Shown here: piece by piece, positions 7,873-14,666 of the stretch
How the letters are laid out: each line of letters begins with the position of its first letter
Numbering within the stretch: position 1 is the first letter of the stretch
NCBI GenBank assembly: GCA_020853455.1
Contig: JADYYV010000074.1
Coordinates: forward strand, 1 to 17,873
Source: Alphaproteobacteria bacterium
GTDB lineage: Bacteria; Pseudomonadota; Alphaproteobacteria; Micavibrionales; UBA2020
Reading direction: 5' to 3'
Length of the DNA stretch: 17,873 nucleotides
The notes under the pieces: generated by a model
What the model was told of the DNA's origin: nothing
Databases searched by the model: none
What the model saw: only the letters and a program-made list of their open reading frames with translations
Made by a program: the position numbers and the translations under genes

Positions 7873-7961
7873 CGATAACATAACAAAAACAAGAGATTCG
7901 ACACGGCGCCGATGCCCAAGCGCAGGTGCCCGAAAGATGCCCGAAAGATGAAGGTGTGAAC

Positions 7962-9218
7962 ATGCAAGAATTCGCCGAAACAGGCCTGCCCTGGGACCAG
8001 AATGTTTTCAAAGCCTATCTCGCCTATGCGAAAACGCCGGGACTGGGCGGTGAATCGGTCGAGCATCCGGTGCGCGTCGCGCAGCTTTTCAACAACGTCG
8101 CGGCATCCGATACGCAATTGCAGGCCCTGAGCCTGCTGGCCTATATCCCCGAAGACGCCTATGGCCAGCTGGAGCGCCGGTTCGGCAAGGAGACAACCGA
8201 TTTCGCCCGCGAAGTATCCGCGCATATGCGCACCAACTGGGCCTATATCGACGAAGCCTCGCCCAAGGTGAAAGCCTTCGTGATGGCCGACAACATCACC
8301 TGGATCGACGAGCTGCAGAACAAGTTTTACGAAGTCGCGCAAAGCCTGAACGAGGCGCAGGAAAACGGCAGGCAGCCGCAAATCCAGATGCCGATGATCC
8401 CGTCGCAGCGCGTGCTGGACAACATCGCGAAATTCGCCGTCAACAGCTCGGGCGTGCCCGCGCTGGAAGGCGAATTCATCGACAAGATCGAGGAATTCCG
8501 CCGTTCGCTGCCGGAAAAGCTGGAAGTGTTCGGGCTGAAAGCGGCGCCCGCGCCGGAATTCAAGCCCTTCAACGAAACCGGCCTTTTGAACGATTCCACG
8601 GTGAAAGCGGCCTATGCGGCGCTGGCCGCGAACCCGCGCGTGAAGGCGGATGACGCCGAAGTCGCGCTCGAGGCGGCGCAGCTGCTCAGCTCCCAGCCCT
8701 CCACCCGCAATCCGGTCGGCATCGCCGCCGCGCTTTTGGATATCGGCATCGGCTGGCGCGGGCCCGACGATTTCAAATTCCTGGGCAACCGCGTCAGCGA
8801 CGACGTGATCGACCTGTTTGAAAAATACAACGTGCGCGACCGCGGCGCGCCGGAAGGCATCACGAACGCCCCCGTCGAATACCGTCAGTCGGCATTGGCG
8901 TTTGCGACCGTCATCCTGCACCGGTCTTTGAAGAACCTCGACAAGATGTTCACCTTTATCGCCGACAACCCCGACCGGTTCGAGCCCGAACAGGCCAAGC
9001 TGATTAAAACGACGCAGCTTGCGCAGATGGGCGGGCTTGTGAAATCGGCGCAGAAGTTTCTGGGCGAAATCGGCGACAGCGCGCAGGCGCCCGAGCTGAA
9101 AGGCCTTTACGAGACCAAGATCGCGGCGGCGCAGGAATTCATCAAGGACCAGACGCCCAAACCCGTGCTGATGCTGCCGGCGCCCAGGAAAAAACCGGGC
9201 AAGGATTTCGACCTCTAA
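7962..9218 (+). CDS. Double degenerate HD-domain protein resembling RelA/SpoT hydrolase, paralogue 1
   Basis: The ATG at 7962 has GAAGG upstream and aligns with the start of the next gene (MQ.F.ETGLP.D..VFKA); an ATG at 7926 is less likely. The product has 418 residues in two related halves, each opening with an ETGL motif (residues 6-9 and 205-208). The first half resembles the HD domain of RelA/SpoT/MESH1: EHPVRVAQLF (first His kept, His35), then SLLAYIPEDAYGQLERRFGKE where the family has LLHDVVEDT...I..FG, so the HD dyad is A60-Y61; VMADNITWIDEL matches the LADRLxNLR motif with Asp110 kept. The second half has LLDI at the HD position. Catalysis is unlikely; a binding role is inferred. No synthetase domain is present. 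It ends in DFDL. Confidence 0.82.
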   Translation: MQEFAETGLPWDQNVFKAYLAYAKTPGLGGESVEHPVRVAQLFNNVAASDTQLQALSLLAYIPEDAYGQLERRFGKETTDFAREVSAHMRTNWAYIDEASPKVKAFVMADNITWIDELQNKFYEVAQSLNEAQENGRQPQIQMPMIPSQRVLDNIAKFAVNSSGVPALEGEFIDKIEEFRRSLPEKLEVFGLKAAPAPEFKPFNETGLLNDSTVKAAYAALAANPRVKADDAEVALEAAQLLSSQPSTRNPVGIAAALLDIGIGWRGPDDFKFLGNRVSDDVIDLFEKYNVRDRGAPEGITNAPVEYRQSALAFATVILHRSLKNLDKMFTFIADNPDRFEPEQAKLIKTTQLAQMGGLVKSAQKFLGEIGDSAQAPELKGLYETKIAAAQEFIKDQTPKPVLMLPAPRKKPGKDFDL

Positions 9219-9249
9219 GCCGTAAGATACCCCTGGACGACAGGGATTC

Positions 9250-9287
9250 GGGGGATGCCTTTTTGGAGGGGCATCCCCCTATTTTTT
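9250..9287 (+). terminator. Rho-independent terminator after paralogue 1
   Basis: Stem GGGGGATGCC (9250-9259) with GGCATCCCCC (9270-9279), a 10-bp perfect pairing, followed by TATTTTTTA. It separates the two paralogues into different transcription units. Confidence 0.9.
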
Positions 9288-9358
9288 ACCCGCGCCGCAG
9301 CATCGTTAAAGCTTTGTAATTCTTGATTTTTAGGGTCATTTTATTTTCACATAATAGA

Positions 9359-9388
9359 TTGACAGCTTTGATACCCATTTGCTAGAAA
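9359..9388 (+). promoter_or_regulatory. Candidate promoter of paralogue 2
   Basis: TTGACA (9359-9364) is followed after 18 bases by TAGAAA (9383-9388). The leader to the ATG at 9451 would be about 55 bases, with GAGGAG as ribosome binding site. The preceding 60 bases are AT-rich. Confidence 0.4.
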
Positions 9389-9450
9389 GTAATCTTCGCT
9401 GCCAGACAACAGCGGGGAATAAACCCTGCACACCGAGGAGTGTATAGACA

Positions 9451-10839
9451 ATGCAATTCAACGAAACCGGCCTGCCGCTCGACGCGACTGTTTTCAAGGC
9501 CTTCACGATGTATTCCAAAAACGCCGCGCAGCCCGCGCCCAAGGCGCGCCAGATCCAGCCCGGCGTCACCGCCGAAAAACCGGAAGCGCATGACAATTAT
9601 CCCGTGCGCGTCGCGCAGCTCCTCAACGAAACCGGCAACACCGACCCGCAGCTGCTGTCGCTCGCGCTGCTCAACGTCATGCCGCCGCAGACCTATGGCA
9701 TCGTCGAAAAATCCTTCGGCAAGCCGATGATCGACCTGCTGAACGAAGCCGGCAAGCACAACAAGACCGCCTTCGCCTATGTCGCCGAAGCCAGCGAAAA
9801 CGTGAAGCTGCTGACGCTCGCGGCCGCCGTTGCGACCTTCGAGGAATTCCGCGGCGAAGCGCAGAAGGCCGAAGAGATGCTGATGAAAATGGCGAACGGC
9901 GAACAGCCCGCCAACGGCCGCCTGATGATACCGATGATCCCCGACATGCGCATTTACGAACGCCTGTCCGAAGTGCTGTTCGACAAAACCACCAGCCGCA
10001 CGCTGGAAGAATACTTCCGCGAGAAACTGTCGGATTTCAAGAACGACAACGACCGCCTGAAAAGCCGCATCATCGACATGGGCCTCGCCGAACAGCTGCC
10101 CCCGCAGATCGGCTATATGCTGAACCGCCCCGACACCGCGTCGTTCCGCTATCCGTCGTTCGAGGAAACCGGCCTGCTCGACACCCCGAAAGTGCGCGCG
10201 GCCTATGAAGTGATCACCACCCACCCGTTCGTGCCGCCCGAAGGTTTCGAGGCCGCGGTCGAAGTGGGCAAGCTGCTGACTGACAAGCTGGAGGCGCCGA
10301 ACCCGACCGCCGTCGCGACCGGCCTTCTGATGACCGGCATGCAGCACATCACCCCCGAAGATTTCGAGTTCCTCGACAAGAAACTCGACTGGGATGTGAC
10401 CGACCTGATGAAGAAATACGGCAACGACGCGGGCGTATCGCCCCGCGAAATCGCCGTTGCGCCGCTCGAGCTGAAACAGGTGCTGCTGGCCAACACGATC
10501 GCGTCGCTGGGCGGGATGCAGGAAGGCATCAAGTCGCTGAAGGAAATGATCGACCAGCAAGAAGACATCCCCGAAAAAATGCGCCCGCTGGTGCTGGCCG
10601 AAAACCTGGAACGCATGCTGTTCATGACGGACATGATGGACCAGACGCGCCGCATGGTCGGCAACGCGCAGGCACCGCAGCTGGAAACGCTGTATAAAAA
10701 CCTGATGAAGGAAGTGCGCGCCGAAATCGCGGAAAACATGCCGAAAAACCCGACCGCCCCCTTCGGCGGCATGGGCGGTCCCGGCGGCCGCGGCCCGCGC
10801 CCGTCTTCGCCCGGCGGCCAAAGCTTTGACCTCGACTAA
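9451..10839 (+). CDS. Double degenerate HD-domain protein resembling RelA/SpoT hydrolase, paralogue 2
   Basis: The product has 462 residues and is a clear paralogue of the preceding gene over its whole length, again with two halves each opening with ETGL (residues 5-8 and 239-242). The HD-like pattern is still visible but more eroded: YPVRVAQLL (Tyr50 where the family has His), LALLNVMPPQTYGIVEKSFGKP (N75-V76 where it has His-Asp), and VKLLTLAAAVATFEEF (Ala125 where it has the ADR aspartate). In the second half GLLMTGMQHITPEDFEFL again lacks the dyad. So no metal ligand remains, and hydrolysis of (p)ppGpp is very unlikely. The C-terminus is a Gly/Pro-rich tail ending SFDLD, close to the DFDL end of paralogue 1. 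It has its own promoter and terminator. Confidence 0.82.
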   Translation: MQFNETGLPLDATVFKAFTMYSKNAAQPAPKARQIQPGVTAEKPEAHDNYPVRVAQLLNETGNTDPQLLSLALLNVMPPQTYGIVEKSFGKPMIDLLNEAGKHNKTAFAYVAEASENVKLLTLAAAVATFEEFRGEAQKAEEMLMKMANGEQPANGRLMIPMIPDMRIYERLSEVLFDKTTSRTLEEYFREKLSDFKNDNDRLKSRIIDMGLAEQLPPQIGYMLNRPDTASFRYPSFEETGLLDTPKVRAAYEVITTHPFVPPEGFEAAVEVGKLLTDKLEAPNPTAVATGLLMTGMQHITPEDFEFLDKKLDWDVTDLMKKYGNDAGVSPREIAVAPLELKQVLLANTIASLGGMQEGIKSLKEMIDQQEDIPEKMRPLVLAENLERMLFMTDMMDQTRRMVGNAQAPQLETLYKNLMKEVRAEIAENMPKNPTAPFGGMGGPGGRGPRPSSPGGQSFDLD

Positions 10840-10860
10840 GCAAAGCCCGCGCAAAAGATA

Positions 10861-10893
10861 AAAAATCCCCCGGTTCGCAGCCGGGGGATTTTT
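10861..10893 (+). terminator. Rho-independent terminator after paralogue 2
   Basis: AAAAATCCCCCGG, loop TTCGCAG, CCGGGGGATTTTT: a strong, symmetric stem-loop 21 bases after the stop. It can act in both directions. Confidence 0.92.
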
Positions 10894-10920
10894 GATTCGC
10901 GCGAAAAACCGCTTTTTGCG

Positions 10921-11021
10921 CGTTACAAACGCGTTATCCGGCATGGCATTTTAAAAAAATTTTCACGCGCCCAAGCCGCTCGGATCGCGGCATATTCGCC
11001 TGTCGCAAACGCGTTGTAACG
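10921..11021. repeat. Spaced inverted repeat in a gene-free stretch
   Basis: CGTTACAAACGCGTT (10921-10935) and AACGCGTTGTAACG (11008-11021) are inverted copies that differ by a single extra A. The 72-bp spacer is AT-rich at first (TTTTAAAAAAATTTTC) and shows no reading frame. The region 10840-11241 holds this repeat, a terminator and the palindromic element C, but no gene that I can support. The role is unknown: operator pair, remnant of a mobile element, or RNA stem. Confidence 0.6.
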
Positions 11022-11116
11022 AAATGAACGGTTGAATCCTGAGGTCAAAGTTGAGAGAATCTAATCAGGCTCGAGAGCTGCGGGCGGAAAAGAAAAATCA
11101 GAAAAATCATCAACTC

Positions 11117-11236
11117 TGTAACCCCTGCGAAAGCAGGGGGCCAAGCAGCCTCTCGTATTGCAGGCGGCTGCGGCTCACGGGCGTAACCGCCAAGCATACT
11201 GATAATGCTCAGACCCCTGCCTTCGCTGGGGTTACA
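11117..11236. repeat. 120-bp palindromic repeat element, copy C (diverged)
   Basis: The terminal arms at 11117-11139 and 11214-11236 pair at 21 of 23 positions. The left arm forms the hairpin CCCCTGC-GAAA-GCAGGGG, the same layout as copies A and B but with a compensated C-to-T/G-to-A pair. The right arm's own hairpin is damaged by a mismatch. The core is longer (74 bp) and unrelated to that of A and B. The element ends 5 bases short of the lipoprotein stop and may end transcripts from both sides. Confidence 0.7.
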
Positions 11237-11241
11237 GCGGA

Positions 11242-11802
11242 TTATAGTTTTTTGAGGTTCTTCTCGTCATACGCGCAAGTGATCGATCCGCCGCGCAGGG
11301 CGTCGGGGATGTCGAAGGTGCGCTCGATGCCGGCAGCGAGGTCGTCGTCGAGGGCGTAGATGCTGGAACACGCCACTTCATCGCCGGGGTCGCCGTTGAC
11401 GAGCGGGCAGAACATCAGTTTCTGGCCTTCAAGATCGAACATGGCCTGAAACGACATTTTCTCCGATCCGCTTTTGGGCGACAGCGGCACGTTCAGGCGC
11501 GACTGGGGGGCGAGCCTGAATTCGGCTTCGTTGAAATCTTTCCAAAACTTGCCGAATTTGGCGCTTCCGAGGCCGGCGCGGCAGTCGAGCGTCTGGCTGC
11601 CGGCTTCGCCCGTGGCGGGCGCGGCCATCGACGCGACATCGCTGTCGAGGGTGCGGAATTTCGGTTTGGCCTGCGGCTGGAAGTATCTGGACAAGTCGGG
11701 CATCTGGTCGCAGGCGGCCAGAAACAGCGGCAGCAGCAGGATCAGGGCTGCGGCAGGCAGGCGGCGGTCAAGGCTGCGGGAGAGGAAAGAAGATTTTTTC
11801 AT
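11242..11802 (-). CDS. Probable lipoprotein of unknown function
   Basis: The product has 186 residues. The N-terminus has basic residues, a hydrophobic stretch (AAALILLLPLFLAA) and a lipobox LAAC with Cys31, so it should be lipid-anchored after signal peptidase II cleavage. Asp follows the Cys; in enterobacteria Asp at +2 keeps lipoproteins in the inner membrane, but that rule may not hold here. The mature part has four further cysteines (LDCRAG, MFCPLV, VACSSI, ITCAYD) that could form two disulfides in the periplasm. No known domain is recognised. It is divergent from the M50 protease gene, with 103 bases between, and its end abuts repeat element C. Confidence 0.82.
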   Translation of the reverse strand: MKKSSFLSRSLDRRLPAAALILLLPLFLAACDQMPDLSRYFQPQAKPKFRTLDSDVASMAAPATGEAGSQTLDCRAGLGSAKFGKFWKDFNEAEFRLAPQSRLNVPLSPKSGSEKMSFQAMFDLEGQKLMFCPLVNGDPGDEVACSSIYALDDDLAAGIERTFDIPDALRGGSITCAYDEKNLKKL

Positions 11803-11849
11803 GTCTTGCTTTTCATGGACTGGATATATTTTAGTAGAGATATCAGGCC

Positions 11850-11875
11850 AAGGCCAACATCTTTCTTGGCCTTTT
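11850..11875 (+). promoter_or_regulatory. Terminator-like hairpin in the leader of the M50 protease gene
   Basis: AAGGCCAA (11850-11857), 8-base loop, TTGGCCTT (11866-11873), then TTGCTT. This is a perfect 8-bp stem with a short T tract, 30 bases before the TTG start. It lies between divergent genes where no transcript should need ending, so it could be an attenuator, an mRNA-stability hairpin or a dyad operator. Confidence 0.45.
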
Positions 11876-11905
11876 GCTTAAAATCACGACCTTAAGGCGG
11901 ATCGA

Positions 11906-13075
11906 TTGTTCAAGCGCGTCACCCTGTTCCGGTTTTTCAACTTCCCCGTCAAGGCGGATGCCAGCTGGATATTCCTGTCGATCCTGATTTTCTGGACGCT
12001 GGTGAACAATTTCTTCCCCGCGCGGTATCCGGGGCATAACCTTGAAACCTATCAGGTCATGGGGGCGGTCACGCTGGCGGGCGTGATTATTTCCATCATC
12101 GCGCACGAGGTCGCCCATGCGATCATCGCCGAATACTATCATATGCCTATCGAAAGCATAACTTTGTTCATCTTCGGCGGCGTGGCGGAAATGAAGGGGG
12201 AGCCGTCGCACCCCAAGGGCGAATTCCTGATGGCGGTCGCAGGGCCCGCGATGTCGGCGCTGCTGGGGATATTTTTCTGGGCGTCGGAAAACGTCTACAT
12301 GATGAAATACGGCGCGGCCGACGCGGGCAGCCAGGTTTTGGAATACCTGGGCGACCTGAACATGCTGATCGCGGCGTTCAACATGGTGCCGGCCTTCCCG
12401 CTGGACGGCGGGCGGGCGCTCCGGGCGGCGATCTGGCATTACAAGAACAACCTCGTGCTGGCGACGCGCATCGCATCGGGCCTGGGGGCGAATTTCGCTT
12501 ACCTGCTGATCGGCTATGCGGTTTATAAAATCTGCTGGCACAACAACATGGTGCAGGGCATGTGGTACGGGCTGTTCGGCTATTTCGTCTATGGCGCGGG
12601 GCTGTATGCCGTGCGCCAGACGGAAAGCCGGTCGCTGCTGAGTTCGGAAAAAGTCACGCGCTTCATGCATGACCACATCGTTTCCGTGTCGCCGGACCTG
12701 ACGATTACCGACCTTGTGGACGGTTATTTCTACAAGCACTACCAGAAACTGTTCCCGGTGGTCGATCGCGACCGGCTGGTCGGCATCATCACGCTGCAGG
12801 CGGTGCTGCTGATCGACCGCCACAAATGGGGCTTCCTGCATGTGGCGAGCGTCATGCAGCCGCTGACGGAGACGAACACCATCGACCCCGATACCAGCGC
12901 GGCGGGCGCGCTGGAACTGATGCAGAAACAAGGCAGGGATTCGCTGCTGGTGACGCGCGACGGAAAATTCATGGGCGTGATCGCGCTGCGCGATTTGTTC
13001 GCCTATCTGTCGATCACGATGAAGGTCGACCGCGACCGGCCGGTGATGACAAGCCGGGGCGCGGACGGGCGGTAA
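11906..13075 (+). CDS. Site-2 type intramembrane metalloprotease (M50) with two CBS domains
   Basis: The product has 389 residues. The N-terminus (TLFRFFNFPVKADASW) is typical of this family. Membrane segments span about residues 20-38 and 53-75, with others to about 232. The zinc motif HEVAH is at 67-71 and the third ligand lies in FNMVPAFPLDGGR (Asp167). Residues about 251-305 and 312-370 form a CBS pair (VSPDLTITDLVDGYF, LFPVVDRDRLVGIITL; DSLLVTRDGKFMGVIALRDL), which usually binds adenine nucleotides and may gate the protease. Such enzymes cut membrane proteins inside the bilayer, often anti-sigma factors or signal-peptide remnants; the substrate here is unknown. The start is TTG with AAGGCGG upstream; it is supported by the family N-terminus. 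The stop is 12 bases before repeat element B. Confidence 0.92.
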   Translation: MFKRVTLFRFFNFPVKADASWIFLSILIFWTLVNNFFPARYPGHNLETYQVMGAVTLAGVIISIIAHEVAHAIIAEYYHMPIESITLFIFGGVAEMKGEPSHPKGEFLMAVAGPAMSALLGIFFWASENVYMMKYGAADAGSQVLEYLGDLNMLIAAFNMVPAFPLDGGRALRAAIWHYKNNLVLATRIASGLGANFAYLLIGYAVYKICWHNNMVQGMWYGLFGYFVYGAGLYAVRQTESRSLLSSEKVTRFMHDHIVSVSPDLTITDLVDGYFYKHYQKLFPVVDRDRLVGIITLQAVLLIDRHKWGFLHVASVMQPLTETNTIDPDTSAAGALELMQKQGRDSLLVTRDGKFMGVIALRDLFAYLSITMKVDRDRPVMTSRGADGR

Positions 13076-13087
13076 CCCTTTTTTCTT

Positions 13088-13169
13088 CGTCATTCCCGCG
13101 AAAGCGGGGATCTCAGGGATAAGTAGAGCGCATGAAGCCGACGGGATCCCCGCTTTCGCGGGGATGACG
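13088..13169. repeat. 82-bp palindromic repeat element, copy B
   Basis: The element has the same length as copy A (82 bp) and lies in the opposite orientation, with arms 13088-13112 and 13145-13169 pairing at 24 of 25 positions. The core matches copy A at 25 of 32. Each arm is a CCCGC-GAAA-GCGGG type hairpin. It fills the gap between the convergent M50 gene and the seven-gene family, ending 2 bases before the last stop codon of that operon, where it may serve as a two-way terminator. Confidence 0.85.
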
Positions 13170-13171
13170 CG

Positions 13172-13465
13172 TCAGGGCCGATACTGGCCGTCATTCGCCG
13201 CCGGACGCTTCAGCACCGGCTTGTCGGTCTTGTCGACGGGGAACAGCTGCGCCTGCAACTGCCGGATCTGTTCGGCCATGTCTTTTATCGTCTTGGCCAT
13301 GCGTTCCTGTTCCTGCGCCATCAGGTACTGGTTGCGGCGCACTTCGTCGAATTCCTCGCGCAGTTTGCGCGCGACACTCTGGCTCGCCGTGCCGTTGCGC
13401 TCGACCGCTTCCAGCCTCTGGCTCAGGCGGCGGATCTTGCTTTGCGCATCATGATCCATTGTCAT
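13172..13465 (-). CDS. Tandem mini-protein family, member 7 (last)
   Basis: The product has 97 residues and is the longest and most diverged member. It opens with MTMDHDAQSKIRRLSQRLEAV, is predicted to be one long charged coiled coil, and ends with QIRQLQAQLFPVDKTDKPVL, a recognisable version of the family's EIKGLRxDLxPQLDKPxKL tail. Its ATG overlaps the stop of member 6 by four bases (ATGA), so translation is probably coupled. There is no signal peptide or membrane segment. The stop is 2 bases from repeat element B. Function unknown. Confidence 0.82.
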   Translation of the reverse strand: MTMDHDAQSKIRRLSQRLEAVERNGTASQSVARKLREEFDEVRRNQYLMAQEQERMAKTIKDMAEQIRQLQAQLFPVDKTDKPVLKRPAANDGQYRP

Positions 13466-13725
13466 GGCTTTGCCTGCCGTTTCACGGGCGTACCCAGTTT
13501 CGGCTTGTCCAGCTGCGGGGCAAGGTCGCGGCGCAGGCCCTTGATTTCGTCGCTTAAGGTTTCGATCGCTTTCGCAATGCTGTTAAAGGCCGACACCATT
13601 TGCGCATCCGATTTTTCCTGCCGCTGGTTCAGCTGGCGCAGCAGGTTGGCGGTGACTTCGTCGCCGCTGCGCACGGCGTCGCGGACGGACCTGACCATTT
13701 CGTAGTCCTGTTTGTCCATCGGCAT
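13462..13725 (-). CDS. Tandem mini-protein family, member 6
   Basis: The product has 87 residues, or 85 from the second ATG (13719). After MDKQDYEMVRSV comes a predicted helix, then KSDAQMVSAFNSIAKAIETL and the tail SDEIKGLRRDLAPQLDKPKL. The DAQM..AFNSIA.A segment is nearly the same as in member 1, and the DNA is alike too (13574-13608 against 14775-14809), so these two are the closest pair. Four bases separate it from the stop of member 5. Function unknown. Confidence 0.85.
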   Translation of the reverse strand: MPMDKQDYEMVRSVRDAVRSGDEVTANLLRQLNQRQEKSDAQMVSAFNSIAKAIETLSDEIKGLRRDLAPQLDKPKLGTPVKRQAKP

Positions 13726-13729
13726 GGCG

Positions 13730-13960
13730 CTACAGCCCCTTGTTCGGCGAGGGCAGCCTGACGGGCTTGTCCAGCTGCGGGTTCATGTCGCGGCGGATAG
13801 CCTTGACCTCGGCGGACAGTTCGGCAACGGCGTCGCCGATGCGGTTCAGCGCGTCGGCAATAAGTTTCTGGTTGCCGACGACGATTTCGAAATTGCGGTG
13901 CAGGCGTTTTTCGGACGCCAATATCATTTCCTGCACTTTGTTGCGGTCGTAGCTGTCCAT
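13730..13960 (-). CDS. Tandem mini-protein family, member 5
   Basis: The product has 76 residues. It starts MDSYDRNKVQEMILASEKRL, carrying the family's aromatic-Asp motif (YD) near the N-terminus, then GNQKLIADALNRIGDAVAEL and the tail AEVKAIRRDMNPQLDKPVRL. It is closest to member 3: both carry NQKL and NPxLDKPVRL, and share 15 identical bases (13863-13877 and 14333-14347). The start lies 3 bases after the stop of member 4. Probably a cytoplasmic helical protein; function unknown. Confidence 0.85.
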   Translation of the reverse strand: MDSYDRNKVQEMILASEKRLHRNFEIVVGNQKLIADALNRIGDAVAELSAEVKAIRRDMNPQLDKPVRLPSPNKGL

Positions 13961-13963
13961 CTG

Positions 13964-14200
13964 TCAGGCTTTCTGCGTTTTCGGCGCGGCAAGCTTCGCG
14001 GGTTTTTCAAGCTTTTGCGGACCCAGATCGGCGCGCAGCGCCTTGATCTCGGTCGTGAGTTCCTTCAGCGCGGCCGCGACGCCGCCCATCGCCTCGATCA
14101 TCGCGCGGTCGCGTTTCGCCGCGTCGTCGAACTGCGTTTTCGTGTATTTCCTGACGATGGTTTCGATTTTCTGTTCGTCGTAATAGCCAAGGCCGCTCAT
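13964..14200 (-). CDS. Tandem mini-protein family, member 4
   Basis: The product has 78 residues. MSGLGYYDEQKIETIVRKY carries the aromatic-Asp motif; a charged helix follows, then MGGVAAALKELTTEIKALRA and the tail DLGPQKLEKPAKLAAPK. The extra residue in GPQxLxKP (PQKLEKP) is shared with member 2 (PQALDKP). The ATG overlaps the stop of member 3 by four bases, and AAGGA lies 8 bases upstream. Function unknown. Confidence 0.87.
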   Translation of the reverse strand: MSGLGYYDEQKIETIVRKYTKTQFDDAAKRDRAMIEAMGGVAAALKELTTEIKALRADLGPQKLEKPAKLAAPKTQKA

Positions 14201-14457
14201 GGTGTTTTTCCTTTGGGTGCGGCAAGCCTGACCGGCTTGTCGAGCTCCGGGTTCAGGTCGCGGCGCAGGTCGCGGATTTCCCCGGTCAGCGTCTCAAGCG
14301 CGGCCGCCACCTTGTTGAAGGCCGCGAGCATCAGTTTCTGGTTGCCGTCGGCCTTCGCCATATCGGACTGCATCTGCTGCAACGTGCGCTGCACGCGCTT
14401 TTCCGCGTCGGCGACGGCATCGGTGATATCGACCTTGTCGTAGTAGTTGAGCGTCAT
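14197..14457 (-). CDS. Tandem mini-protein family, member 3
   Basis: The product has 86 residues, starting at the ATG at 14457 (MTLNYYDKVDITDAV). The frame is open further upstream to 14712, but that extension is out-of-frame translation of member 2 and is rejected; the ATGA overlap with member 2 and an upstream GAAGGA fix the start. The body is a heptad-like helix (ADAEKRVQRTLQQMQSDMAK), then NQKLMLAAFNKVAAALETL and the tail GEIRDLRRDLNPELDKPVRL. Function unknown. Confidence 0.87.
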   Translation of the reverse strand: MTLNYYDKVDITDAVADAEKRVQRTLQQMQSDMAKADGNQKLMLAAFNKVAAALETLTGEIRDLRRDLNPELDKPVRLAAPKGKTP

Positions 14458-14666
14458 GGCGTTGCGTCCTTCGGCTTGGGAAGCTTCGCGGGTTTGTCGA
14501 GCGCCTGCGGGCCGAGGTCTTCGCGCAACCCCCTGATCTCGACCGTCAGCGCCTCGAGCGCGGCGGCGATGCGGTTGAAGCCGTCGCCGATCTCGCGCTT
14601 CAGGCGCAGTTCGGATGCTTCGACCGTGTCCGTGATGTCTCTCCTGTCGTGGAAATCGAGGCTCAC
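14454..14666 (-). CDS. Tandem mini-protein family, member 2
   Basis: The product has 70 residues and is the shortest member, with a GTG start at 14666 preceded by AGGAG at 7 bases. MSLDFHDRRDITDTVEASEL is close to the start of member 3 (YYDKVDITDAVADAE). The rest is GFNRIAAALEALTVEIRGLR and DLGPQALDKPAKLPKPK. The GTG overlaps the stop of member 1 (GTGA). Function unknown. Confidence 0.85.
   Translation of the reverse strand: MSLDFHDRRDITDTVEASELRLKREIGDGFNRIAAALEALTVEIRGLREDLGPQALDKPAKLPKPKDATP

Noticed and set aside
7836..8921. 361-codon minus-strand open frame opposite pseudo-HD paralogue 1
   Set aside because: Same shadow composition, no motif, and it would run through the promoter region of the plus-strand gene.
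7962..10839. Active (p)ppGpp hydrolase or synthetase
   Set aside because: The HD dyad is missing in all four segments and no synthetase domain is present.
9382..10944. 520-codon minus-strand open frame opposite pseudo-HD paralogue 2
   Set aside because: The sequence is Arg/His/Gln/Phe-rich shadow translation; the plus strand has the paralogue match, ribosome site and terminator.
11051..11359. 102-codon open frame over repeat element C
   Set aside because: Its NPCESRGP and AFAGVTA segments come from the repeat arms, and the frame overlaps the end of the lipoprotein gene.
11843..13093. 416-codon minus-strand open frame opposite the M50 protease gene
   Set aside because: Arg/His-rich shadow; the plus strand carries HEVAH, LDGG and the CBS motifs.
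5624..13169. CRISPR-like reading of the GCGAAAGC palindromes
   Set aside because: Copies are single, far apart, in opposite orientation and without regular spacers or cas genes.
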